Shown: in pieces, positions 49,001-59,289 of the stretch
How positions within the stretch are numbered: position 1 is the first letter of the stretch
Layout: each line of letters starts with the position of its first letter
Assembly (NCBI GenBank): GCA_946122785.1
Contig: CAMGYJ010000010.1
Location: forward strand, 48,629,134 to 48,693,133
Origin: Linum tenue
Taxonomy: Eukaryota; Streptophyta; Magnoliopsida; Malpighiales; Linaceae
DNA length: 64,000 nucleotides
Direction of reading: 5' to 3'
Notes under the pieces: generated by a model
Told to the model about the DNA's origin: nothing
Database searches by the model: none
The model's input: the letters and a program-made list of their open reading frames with translations, nothing else
Program-made: the position numbers and the translations under genes

Positions 49001-51529
49001 GGCCATCGTTTTGATTTCTTCCGTATGTTGTCGTTTTATTATACGACCATCGGTTTCTACATAAGCTCAATGGTATGTCCTCCGCTGCCCTCTCTAGTAA
49101 AGTATATTTACGGTTTTCGGTTATATTATAGTTTCCTGTTATTATAAAAAATCCTCCAACCATTAATGTGAAACCGGTCAGTGTGGACGTAAACCAAATC
49201 CGTTTAAATCTATTTAGCCAGCTTGGCTTCCAGTTAACTGGATAACTAAGACAGGTTAGCCATCCACTTCAGATTTTAGCTTAGTATTTGAAGAAAGTGA
49301 CAAGAAACCGAATCTGTCAACTCGAACACTAGGCACATCTAAAAATACCCACTTCACTTGAGACACCATGATCAAAGTTGATGCTGATACCTACCCAACA
49401 AAACGTGCAAATATATTTCCTTGTTTCAACATTTCCTACTCGCTCCCTTGCAGGTGGTGGTCCTCACAGTCTACGCCTTCTTATATGGGAGACTGTATTT
49501 AGCACTGAGTGGATTGGAAGGTTCCATAATCAAGTTCGCAAAGCACAGAGGAGACACTGCACTGAAATCAGCAATGGCTTCGCAGTCCGTGGTCCAGCTA
49601 GGCCTCCTCACAGCGCTGCCCATGGTCATGGAGATGGGCCTCGAGAGAGGCTTCCGAACAGCGCTAGGTGATATCATTATTATGCAACTACAGCTAGCCT
49701 CCGTCTTCTTCACCTTCTCCCTAGGAACACGTACCCACTACTACGGCCGTACTGTCCTCCATGGTGGCGCCAAGTACCGAGCAACCGGTCGTGGCTTCGT
49801 CGTCCGCCATGAGAAGTTTGCTGAAAACTATCGTATGTACTCGAGATCCCACTTCGTCAAGGCCCTGGAGCTCATGCTGCTCCTTATATGCTACCAGATA
49901 TATGGTAAAGCCGTGACCGGCCAGGTAGCTTACGTGCTCCTCACGGCTTCCATGTGGTTCCTGGTTGGGTCGTGGCTTTTCGCTCCTTTCCTGTTCAATC
50001 CTTCAGGATTCGAGTGGCAGAAGGTCGTTGACGATTGGGATGACTGGACTAAGTGGATAGGCAGCCGGGGAGGGATTGGTGTGCCTGCGAATAAGAGCTG
50101 GGAGTCGTGGTGGGAAGAGGAACAAGAGCACCTCCAGTACACGGGGATCTCTGGTCAGATTTGTGAGGTCATCCTTGCTTTACGTTTCTTCATCTATCAG
50201 TACGGCATCGTTTACCAGCTGAAAGTCACCCAAGCCACGTCTGCTGGACGAGAACATAGCCTATCTGTGAGTATTTATATATAACTCTCTCATTTATGCT
50301 ATACTGTTGGAGGTTGAAAACATGTCGTTAATGGGTGGTAAAAGAATCACTAGAACTTGACAAGTGGGCTGGTTTTGAGTAGGATTACCATAAGAGAGAA
50401 AGTTACAAGTACTTAAAATCGGAAGGTTTGGGTCCTAATGAGTCACGGGTTTATGCGTACCAGGGCAATTAGTTGTCCCCTCTTCTCTATTGTTGGTCAT
50501 CTATGAATTTTACTCTGCGGGTTAATGATCCATAATTTTGCAGGTCTATGGACTGTCATGGCTGGTCATTGTCGCTCTTATGGTAATCCTGAAGGTAAAT
50601 ATTATTGTTGTTTTCGACCTTGCTGTGAATTTGCAAAAATCACCGTGGAATATAAGTTGATGACTTTCACCCCATACAGGTTGTGTCGACGGGTAGAAAG
50701 AAGTTCAGCGCTGACTTCCAGCTAATGTTCAGACTTCTCAAGTTCGTGCTCTTCATTGGTTTCGTGGTCACACTCATCATCCTCTTTACTACACTCCATC
50801 TCACAGTAGGAGATGTGTTTCAGAGCTTGTTGGCCTTCCTCCCTACCGGCTGGGCACTTCTACAGGTACCGATATTCGCCACTGTTCGATCGAATGCATT
50901 TACAAACTCTATTTGAAATGATAAATTTCGTAATCATCTTTGAAGAACTGATTTGTGGGGGAGGATTGTTGATATTAGATCGCTCATTCATTACGAAGTA
51001 GCGGCATAGTGTAGACATTTTCATTTAACTGACTGTGGGAAGTGTAACTAAAACCTGCTAAGCTGACTTAGAACCTTGATATGTGGTGGCCTGGCCTGTT
51101 TCTCAGTAGCAGAAGTGAAAAAAAGGGAAATTGATTGGAAGTAGTTCTTAGGTGGCAGCACTGAAGTCTGTAGTCTCTGTTCCCGGGTGAAAAAATGAGG
51201 AGAGGATTGTTGCAAACTTGCAATTGGATTAGAGTTGTATTCGATTCACTGGTTTTTATTTCCGTCCATCTGATCCTGTCTGGCGCTAAAAAACACAGAT
51301 ATCGCAAGCGTGCAAGCCGATAGTGAAGGGGTTGAAGATGTGGGGATCGGTGAAGGCATTGGCGAGAGGGTACGAGTACATGATGGCGTTGGTCCTCTTC
51401 CTCCCCATAGCAGTCCTAGCCTGGTTCCCGTTCGTGTCCGAGTTCCAGAACAGGCTTCTGTTCAACCAAGCCTTCAGCAGAGGTCTCCAGATCCAACGGA
51501 TCCTCTCCGGCGGGAAGAAGCACAAGTAA
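31045..51529 (+). CDS. CALS5: Callose synthase 5-like (glucan synthase-like 2) with internal in-frame exon duplication
   Basis: Makes callose (1,3-beta-glucan) from UDP-glucose at the plasma membrane; in Arabidopsis CalS5 is needed for pollen-wall callose. Exons 1-19: 31045-31228, 31374-31474, 32241-32362, 32453-32549, 32678-32788, 32920-33048, 33141-33233, 33576-33667, 33786-33912, 34021-34158, 34244-34319, 34415-34493, 34568-34693, 34795-34909, 35836-36168, 36588-36640, 36738-36798, 36942-37023, 37100-37149 (723 codons). Exons 20-38: 37264-37350, 38034-38156, 38269-38363, 38452-38536, 38614-38774, 39251-39374, 39476-39570, 39654-39771, 39874-40025, 40368-40477, 40569-40694, 40771-40839, 41404-41593, 41696-41807, 41895-42014, 42100-42215, 42308-42391, 42625-42737, 42820-43049 (770 codons). 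The same exons recur 6023 bp later (43287-49072). The last four are 49454-50266, 50544-50594, 50680-50865, 51299-51529. Without the repeat the protein is 1919 residues, near Arabidopsis CalS5 (1923 from memory). Motifs include [39 protein letters not shown] and [20 protein letters not shown]. Intron 7 and the exon 20 intron use GC donors; the exon 22 donor is anomalous (GA). Confidence 0.93.
34850..35071 (+). repeat. 111-bp tandem duplication at exon 14 / intron 14
   Basis: Unit 1 (34850-34960) holds the last 60 bp of exon 14 and the first 51 bp of the intron. Unit 2 (34961-35071) repeats both with a few substitutions, leaving a second donor (gtatgt at 35021). Using the second donor would read a TGA soon after the first, so it is probably silent. 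Confidence 0.88.
37171..43193 (+). repeat. Callose synthase 6-kb tandem duplication, copy 1
   Basis: 6023 bp from inside the intron after exon 19 to inside the intron after exon 38. It encodes the last helix of the N-terminal membrane cluster, the complete cytosolic glucan synthase loop and the first helix of the C-terminal cluster. All exons share position and sequence with copy 2 at a constant offset of 6023 bp. Confidence 0.95.
43194..49212 (+). repeat. Callose synthase 6-kb tandem duplication, copy 2
   Basis: 6019 bp, starting at ttgtttcttgtcattgc. The only difference from copy 1 that I found is a run of three A near 49170 where copy 1 has seven (near 43150). After the copy the sequence returns to the single-copy intron leading to the exon at 49454. 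Confidence 0.95.
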
Positions 51530-53640
51530 AAACCAACGATACGTCAGAATTCAGATAAGGTCCATCATTTTCTTAGCTTTTGCAGCAGCAGCGGTAGTAT
51601 GCCATTTGGTGCGCATAAAAAAAGAGCGGGTTTGCGCCTTCTATATGCTTTGCAACGGTTCAAACCCATTCTTGTTTTCTATAATCCCACTCTGTTTTGT
51701 TGGGCTGTCTCTTACCAAATGGTTTCTGTATATTCTGGCTTGGCCAATAAGAGAAGAAGAGTTTAGCAATTTGCTTGTTTATTTTTGGATGCTGACTGAC
51801 TAGTGGTTACTAGTTTAAAATAGCAATAACTTCCATGCTGGCTGCCAGTGCCTATTCCTCGAAAGCGAAGCATGAAAAAGCCTATGGTTATTAGAATCCT
51901 AGGTTGGCTATGAGTTAAGTATCATATTTTTTACACAAAACATGTTTAACTTTAGTTCTTACAGGAGCTCATAAATTTCGACTAAAAATGCTTCTTGTCA
52001 CTTATTTTCTCCCGTTCAATGTTCAAGTTAATTTGCCATCTACCCAGAATGACACGCATCCCACCTTTTCATGTTTACCAAGAACGACAGACTGTTCTTT
52101 CTATTATTATTAGCGGATAACTACTTTTGGTAAACAATGGGGATTGCGGGGCCGGCCGGGCCGATCGTCCATGCTTGCTTTCCAACTGCGAAACCCCATG
52201 TCAGTGATAAAGTCCAATTGGCCGACGACCGGCGACGACCTACCATATCGTCCGATCTGCCCAGTTGGCTCCACGTCGCCGTCCTAAAATCTCAAGACCA
52301 GAAAGAAAGAAAAAAAGAACGATAATGTTGTTAACTCTTGCGTCTTGCCCCTCGTCCGTTTCTTCTTAAGTCTAATTATAATATTTGTGAAGCTAATTAT
52401 CTTACTTACGTACAAATCCATGTGCTAAACCCCCAGAAGAAACGACAGGTAGCGTTCAAGTTTTCAGCCTCTTCCTACCTGTAGTTATGGAATTGTTTGT
52501 AAATTTGTAGGAATGAAATTTGGAAAATGACGAACATAATTATTTTACACGTACTTCAAAAGACTTTCGGATGCATCGTTCCAAAGACTGTATTACAATG
52601 ATATCAAAACACAATTTCACTCAACTATTTGTATGTAATTTTTAAATCTTATTTCGAAAATATCTCGTTTCAAAATTTAGAAGTAATTTTACGATGAACC
52701 GAACTAGCGTTTATACCTATCCATCATCATCATGAATACGCTCAAGAAAGAAGCACACTTTTTGTTGGCCGGATTAGTTAGTAAAAAAACAAGCCACAAG
52801 ATAACAAAAACGACAAAGGAACGAGAAAATTAAGAACACTTGTAAAACCCACAAGAGGGAAAACGAGAAAGAACTTTTCCTTCTTTGTACTTCATTCCTC
52901 CCTTTTTCCTAGTTTGCTTCACCTAAGCAATAACTTCAAAGAGTAACTAAGAACATAGAATGATAAAACCCATATGAAAGAATAAGAGGAACTGTTGTAC
53001 CACCCCTAGACCCTAGTTAATTAACATTATAAATTAGTCTCTAATTTATTTTCTACCAACGCTTCAATAACACACCGTATATCAATATCATTTTATTCCA
53101 TACAATCCATCCCAAATGAAAATTTTCATTTCCTAAGCTTGAGGTTCTGTATGCATACACATTACTATGCACATTCGGGTCAAAGTTTAACACATAGCCT
53201 CTTAGATCATTGATAGCCAGTATTTTTCTTGTTTTATTTCAAAATCACATGTATCATATTCATATGCGTATGAATCGTCATAATTCTTAATCTGTAATCG
53301 ATCAATGACCCGTGCAACTATCAACACTTGTATCGCAATGCCATGTTAACTTACTAAAGAATGTAAGCACCGAATTTTCATCCGTTAAATCGTATGAAAA
53401 TCGACGATGATTATCATCATTATTTTATATAGACTTAATTCTTATTTTCTTATAACAACGATAAAAAAAAGGACAAAGAATTCTCACAATTTCCAAGGCA
53501 CGAAAGCCGTCTCTCTCTCTCACGGATCCGGTTTCTCCCTTCCCCGGACTTCGGGCCTCCGAACTATATATATAAACCGCTCCGACCAAACCCACCACTA
53601 GAGAGAAATAAAAAAGGAAAGTACCGAAAAAACCCAGCGG
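51530..53640. other. 3' region of callose synthase and intergenic DNA
   Basis: 3' untranslated sequence for perhaps 250-300 bp, then AT-rich spacer. I see no gene. A C/T-rich leader for the next gene starts near 53500. Confidence 0.45.
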
Positions 53641-53747
53641 AGCCATGTGCTTTTCCTCTTCTCCACTTCTCCCTCCAACTCGCCACTACTCCTGACTCAG
53701 TACCCCTTCCCGCCGACGAACGAGTCATCTCCTCTCCCACAACACAA

Positions 53748-55806
53748 ATGGCCGAGTCGCGCCGCCGGCAGCGGCGGAGCTCGTGGTGCTGCTCCATCAC
53801 TCATCCTCCCTGCAAAAGCCCCGACTATGGCCACGCCCTCCCGTCCTCCAACCCCAAGCGCAAGCCCAGGCCCAAGTCTGAGTTCCCTTCGAAGACCACG
53901 ACTCGCTCTCACTCGCTCCCGTACGACTCGCCCCAGAGCTTGAAATTGAGCTTCGTCGGCAAGATTGACCCCCGCAAGATCCTCTCCCCTGGCCGGGTCT
54001 CCCCAATCGACTCCGATCCCACGGCCGGGGAGCTCGTGGTATCCGCGGCGTCGACGGGGATGGCGGCCGAGGAACAACTCGCTGCCGCCGCCCTTCCGGC
54101 GGCGGCGGAGGAGGAGGAGGAAGTGGAATGTGCGAGATCCGTGAGGTCTGCTTCCTTCCGAGGAAGGAACGATGGTGGTGGAGGAGCGCTGGTGTGTGCT
54201 CCCGCCGGGGGCTCCAGTGCCGGGTCGGGTTCGGGTCATTTCGGGTTGGATCCGGGCGGCAGCGGGGATTCGTTTGACGTGAGGTTGAATTTGAGAGGGA
54301 GGAGAGGCGGGACGATGGTGCTGGAGATGAGCTCCGAAGTTTTGATGGCGAACTCGGAGGTCTTGGGGGAGCTGGTGGCCGAGTACAGGAAGGGTTTGCA
54401 CAAGGTGAATCGGAGTAACAGTAATGGTAATGGTGGTGGGAGTAGATCGATGAAAGTTTGTCGAATTGAGGTCCCTGATGTGGAGAACCTCGGGGTTTTC
54501 AGAGATACGATTGAGTTGATGTTTGAAGACGACATTACTTCCAAGCTCTTGAAGCGTGGGGCTTATCGCGCAATTTCTATTCTTGAGGTATAGTTCTCCC
54601 TGAAAACTCTTTCTTTGCCCCATTCCAAATGTAATGGATGAGTCCAATTGAATCGATTGTGCTCTGTGGAAATGGTAGGAATGGTTTGGTGGGTCTTCAT
54701 TTGATTGTTAAATTCAGTGCTTGTGCTTTTCAATGGTGCATGAGAATTGTTTGAGAGAGAAAGATAGAGCAGAGTTAGTTAAACACGTGAAACTCAGCTT
54801 GTGTTCGGCCGAATGATCTAACTATATGTTTGGGGACTGGTCTCAGGTATCAGCTGATCTTAAATTCAGCCGAGGCGCCTTATCGTGCTTGAACTACCTT
54901 GCAGCAGTACCTTGGACGGAAGAGGAAGAAGAAAAGCTCAGACTCCTAATGGACATCCATAAGTTCGATGAAGCAGCAACTCGAGACATTGTAGACAGAC
55001 TTTATGTTCAGGAATCGAGCGAGGACTCACAATGGAGTTTGACCAAGCAACTTCTCTGGTCAATCACCTCTTGCACCGATCCATTTGCGAGAAATGAGTT
55101 GAAAGCTCTGGTGAAGGGGCTTGTCTCCAAGAGCTCGGTCTATGATAAACAACATCCTGGCCTGAACAAGGCAGATGTGTACGTTATCTGCCAGAGCTGC
55201 CTCGATTCCCTAGCCTGCTTCTTTGACGAGGCATCATCATCAGTACAGCCTAAAACCGACACTACACTAGCCAAAAAGAAAACATCAGCTGCTACTAGGC
55301 CTGTGGTCGAGAGGATTTCGATGCAGGTTGACAACATAAACTGGCTTTTAGAGATCCTGCTCGAGTGGCAGATGGCTGAGGAGTTCGTCGACATGTGGGG
55401 TAACCAAGAAGAACTCGAAAAGCTCCACGAGGGAGCTTCGCCATTGTTTAGATACGAGCTCAGCAGAGTCTCTGCATCACTGTTCATCGCCATGGGGACC
55501 AGGAGGCTGCATTGTCAATTCGAATCAAGATCAAAACTTTTCCAGACGTGGTTTCGTCCCATGTTGCATGATTTTGGTTGGATTCAGAGGTGCAAGAAGG
55601 GTTTGGATTTGAAGGTGTTGGAAGAAGCAATCGGTCAGTCGCTGCTCACACTTCCCCTGGCGATGCAGCACGAGCTGTTCATGGAGTGGTTTAGTTACTT
55701 CTCGAAGCATGGGAACGAGTGTATAAATCTCGGGAAAGCGTTCCAGGTATGGTGGCGAAGGTCCTTCCTTAGAGGCTCGGAGACTCATGGTGTCGAATCC
55801 AGGTAA
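53748..55806 (+). CDS. BTB/POZ domain-containing protein (At2g13690-like)
   Basis: Two exons, 53748-54587 and 54847-55806, joined in phase 0 give 599 residues. The N-terminal about 175 residues are low complexity, opening MAESRRRQRRSSWCCS, with a KIDPRKILSPGRVSPID motif shared with the Arabidopsis At2g13690 group. Residues about 180-290 form a BTB/POZ fold (FDVRLNLRGRRGGTMVLEMS, then CRIEVPDVENLGVFRDTIEL). A helical C-terminal region (NYLAAVPWTEEEEEKLRLL and on) is characteristic of this plant BTB subfamily. BTB proteins often serve as substrate adaptors of CUL3 ubiquitin ligases; whether this subfamily does is not shown by sequence. High GC in exon 1 reflects Gly/Ala/Ser-rich coding. Confidence 0.88.
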
Positions 55807-57050
55807 TAGTCGTTGCTGCCCGCCCCTACTAACTAACATGTGTTAGGTGGTCTTCCCAGGCCACGAAAGTCTCGAATCCTAGTGTGGAAATAACATTTTG
55901 TGTCCTGTGTGTGTATAATCGCTGTGACGAATTCCTTGTGCCCACGGATGAAATGGTGTGATTCTGGTTAATGTAGTAGTTCTTCCCTGCCCTCCATAAT
56001 CGATTGTTGGATTCACGGTTTGGATTCGTTCTTTCGTTGATTGCTTCTTTGGAGTGTAGGGGATGTTGAGGATTTGTAATTTTTTTTTTTAGTGTGATTT
56101 GAAAATGGGATTGAAATTGATAAATTCTTTCAGCATAACTACACTACTAATGACCTCTTTTCCCTTGTTTCCTTTTCTTTTTTCTTGTTTGAAAGAAGGA
56201 AGCGTAGGATTAGGCTTCCAATGGCAGAACCTTCAAATATCAACTTCTCTACAACATCACTGACAGTAACTTCTTTTCATAAATGACAATCATTGGGAAT
56301 AGGAAAAGGGTTGGTTTTCACTTCATAGATTTCTGGGAAGATTTTTGAACTTACTACAGATGGTAAGATTTTTTCTTCAGAGAGTTCCCACGTGGAATTT
56401 CTTTGTAAAAGAAAAGGCGAAGGTAAAAATATTGATTTACTAGTAAACAGATTAATTTAATTCATTAATTAGTAATCAGTGAGGCTTCAAGTTGAGGACG
56501 GCAAACAATCGAATTTCACATCTTAATTTGCAAGGTGCAGCTATAATTTGAGATTAGCTTAGTGCCCTTAATTGGAATTTGGAACGAGTTGGTTCCACAG
56601 CGGCACAGCCACTCTAATTTATCGTCTTTCAGTTGCTTAATTTTGGGCCAAACTCCAACAATAATTTAGAGTAATGGTGAGTGGGATTAAACAGAAAGTA
56701 CTGGGTCTGAATGAGAAATCAGGCCCAAGTTATGCGAAGCTTGTATTTATATTAGTACGGCCGAGAACGCTGCATGAGAAATCTGGAAGAGAGCTGCCTC
56801 CGGCAAAGTGGCCGGGAAAATCTTTGCCGGCAGAAATGGCTGTTGCAGATTGGTCCACGACGTAGCCCGTTGGCTGGCTCAATGTGGATTAATTCTGCTT
56901 CCACCATAGCTCCGGATTCACCGAAGCGAAGCAGTAATCGTCCATATATATCGCACAAGAACCAGAAACCTACGATTCTTCCGAGTTCACAGTACAAGTT
57001 TCTGCAGTGGCCAAAGAACCCATTCTGGAAACCTAATTAATCACAATTAG
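55807..57050. other. 3' region of BTB gene and intergenic DNA
   Basis: Likely 3' untranslated region to about 56100, then spacer with no supported gene. Confidence 0.45.
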
Positions 57051-57199
57051 ATGCAAGAATCTTCACACAGTTCGTGAGTGGAATCTTTTTTCGTGTTCTT
57101 TCCCCGTATTTTTATTCAATCGTTGGAGTTTGCCCCTGTTTCCCCTCAATTTTCCAGCTATTCGACTGGCAAGTTCATACCAGGTCAATATATCGCAGA

Positions 57200-57260
57200 A
57201 AAGTCAATAAATCGCGTAAATATCGCGATATATCGATTTATCGCGATATCTCGTCAATTT
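57200..57260. repeat. Palindromic cluster of tatcgcgata words
   Basis: atatcgcgatatatcgattt and a following atcgcgatatc form overlapping inverted repeats. A tcgtcaatttc doublet follows at once. Confidence 0.6.
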
Positions 57261-57309
57261 CAATTTCTCGTCAATTTCTCGCGTTTCGATTTTGGTTTTG
57301 AGGACCAGA

Positions 57310-57800
57310 AACGTTTCGCGTTTCGGCCGTTTCTGGTGCCCGTTTCTCCGTTCTGCAGGGCTTTCCTGTTTTCGCCGGCCTACCCCTACCTTGCTCACGA
57401 AACGGCGGGCCAATTCTCGTTCTTTGGGCCTTCGGATAAGTAGAGAAAAAGATATTCGGGCCCTTTGTCTAACGAGAGCCCAGATTTACCGGGCCGTCCG
57501 CCTACCTCCCTATTCAAACGCTGTTGGGGTTTTCATTCCTTTGGGCCTTCGATTAAATTCATGAAGAATACTTTCTGAGCCGTTTCGCCCGTTTCTGATA
57601 CCCGTTTCTCTATTTTGTTCGGGTTTCACGTTTTCGCCAGCCGTTGGCCTGCCCTGCTTCACGAAACGCCATCGGTTTATCAAACTTATGGGCCTTCTGT
57701 TGTGTTAAATAGAGAAGGAGTTTTCTGGGGTTTTGTCAAACGAAAGCCCAGTTTTTCCGTACGTTACCCCCTCCCAAACGGCGGCGGATTAATGAAAGCC
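57310..57800. repeat. Diverged tandem repeat, period about 265 bp
   Basis: Two units share, in order, cgtttctg..cccgtttct, gttttcgcc, cacgaaac, tgggccttc, tagagaa and aacgaaagccca-type phrases, one at about 57310-57560 and one at about 57575-57800. Divergence is high. Each unit also carries several gggcc words. Confidence 0.6.
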
Positions 57801-59040
57801 TTGAATTTAAATAAAGAATAATTGGTTTTAGTTTTGGAACGCGAATTGCTGGTTTTCCCGGCGGCAAGACTTCTTTCCCCGGCCGACGGCGGAGGACGGC
57901 AGGCGGCTTCTGCCGGAGTTGAAGAATGACTGTAAGATCGGATTGCTGTTGATATTGAATGTGGGGGGTAAAGCTTAGGGCTTCTACGAGTCATTAGCAC
58001 CAAGAACATTCATGAATTGACTACAATTACAGCAGTTCAGCTAAATTGCAATGTTTCTTTCCCACAAACACAAAGCATCACAACGATGCGTCATTTCACA
58101 AGCTACGAGCAAACGAACAAAGCCATGGTCATCTAGAACCTGGCTTGTAAAAACTCTAACCAATTGTTGTGTTCCTCATAGTACTTGGAATTAGGGCAAT
58201 GATCTTATTTGTGACGAAATCAAGGATTGTAAAACCTTTTACTGGGAAGGAAAGTTAGCAATACTGGTGAAACTGTGGTTCAATCGTTTAATACGATGAA
58301 AATTGCTTATCGGTTTAGACTCCGATAAGTGATTCTCCGGAGGGACCACTCGGTGCGGTTTCATGGATGGCTGGGTAGCTGACTCTTTGATTGAATATGG
58401 AATGTTGCCCAACAGGCAACAGCTGGGTCACCGCCGTGACTAAACTACTCAAAAATGGCAGAGTAAAGAGAGAGACACCATCTCTCTGTAGGATGATCGA
58501 GTCAACAGGGTCCAAGTCTGCAGCAGCAAAACTAACTGCAAATTTTTGGAGTGTACCGTACAGTGGAAAATTCAAGGAAGCAGGGGTTGTACGGACGGAC
58601 GGAATTGAATTTCTTTGGAATCTTTCGACGACTCCAAATAAATAAGAAGAAGAAGAAGAAGGAAGAAATAGTCAGCAGTGACGTTATTTTAAGAGAGTGA
58701 ATTAATTGATTGATGATGTCATTGTTCATTAATATTGAGTAAATAGATTACAGATGGGGCTGTGTTTGTGTTATGTGGCTGGGATGGATTACTGGGTCAG
58801 TTGGTTTTGCCGCGTCGTTTCTAGCTGGAGAGAAAACTTCTCCTTTTGTGGAGTTCCAATTGTTAGTAGCCACCAGTAGGGAAAGCTTTTGGATATGTAT
58901 GGTAAGGTCTCTCGTTATAAAAAAAAGAAGTAAATACGAACAGGGGAATCGGTCGTATAAAATGGTGACTCAACTTTAGGATCATGTGAGCTGAAATGAG
59001 AGGTTGATAGCACCGAATTAATTAACCATCTATATCTCTT
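57801..59040. other. Intergenic DNA, nothing recognised
   Basis: Short open frames only; none shows a recognisable domain. Confidence 0.4.
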
Positions 59041-59054
59041 TTTTCTTTTAAATA

Positions 59055-59289
59055 GCCACATTTGGTCACTGAGATTAGTGTCATGTTTAGTCACTAAAAA
59101 ATTAATATCAATTTTGGTCACTTGAATTACTAAAACATGGTCACTGACATTAATGGAGTTCGACGGAAACTAACGGAAGAGTGACTAAATGTGACATGTT
59201 TCAGTAATTCGAGTGACCAAAATTGATATTAAAATTTTCTAGTGACTAAACATGACACGATTTAGTAATGTCAATGACCAAATGTGGCA
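59055..59289. mobile_element. Palindromic MITE-like element
   Basis: The left arm (59055-59139, starting gccacatttggtcact) is the inverse of the right arm (about 59195-59289, ending gtgaccaaatgtggc-like) over about 85-95 bp with few mismatches. A 55-bp spacer separates them. Long terminal inverted repeats without coding capacity fit a foldback MITE. Target duplication not resolved. Confidence 0.7.

Noticed and set aside
37273..49147. Reading the repeated callose synthase exons as two separate genes
   Set aside because: Copy 2 begins and ends inside introns, with no new start codon region, promoter or terminator between copies. One gene with an internal duplication is the simpler reading.
49421..50284. 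287-codon frame as an independent gene
   Set aside because: It is the large exon 49454-50266 of callose synthase with flanking intron read-through.
53697..54647. 316-codon minus-strand frame opposite the BTB gene
   Set aside because: It is a shadow frame in GC-rich coding DNA; the plus strand has the conserved BTB domain and splice sites.
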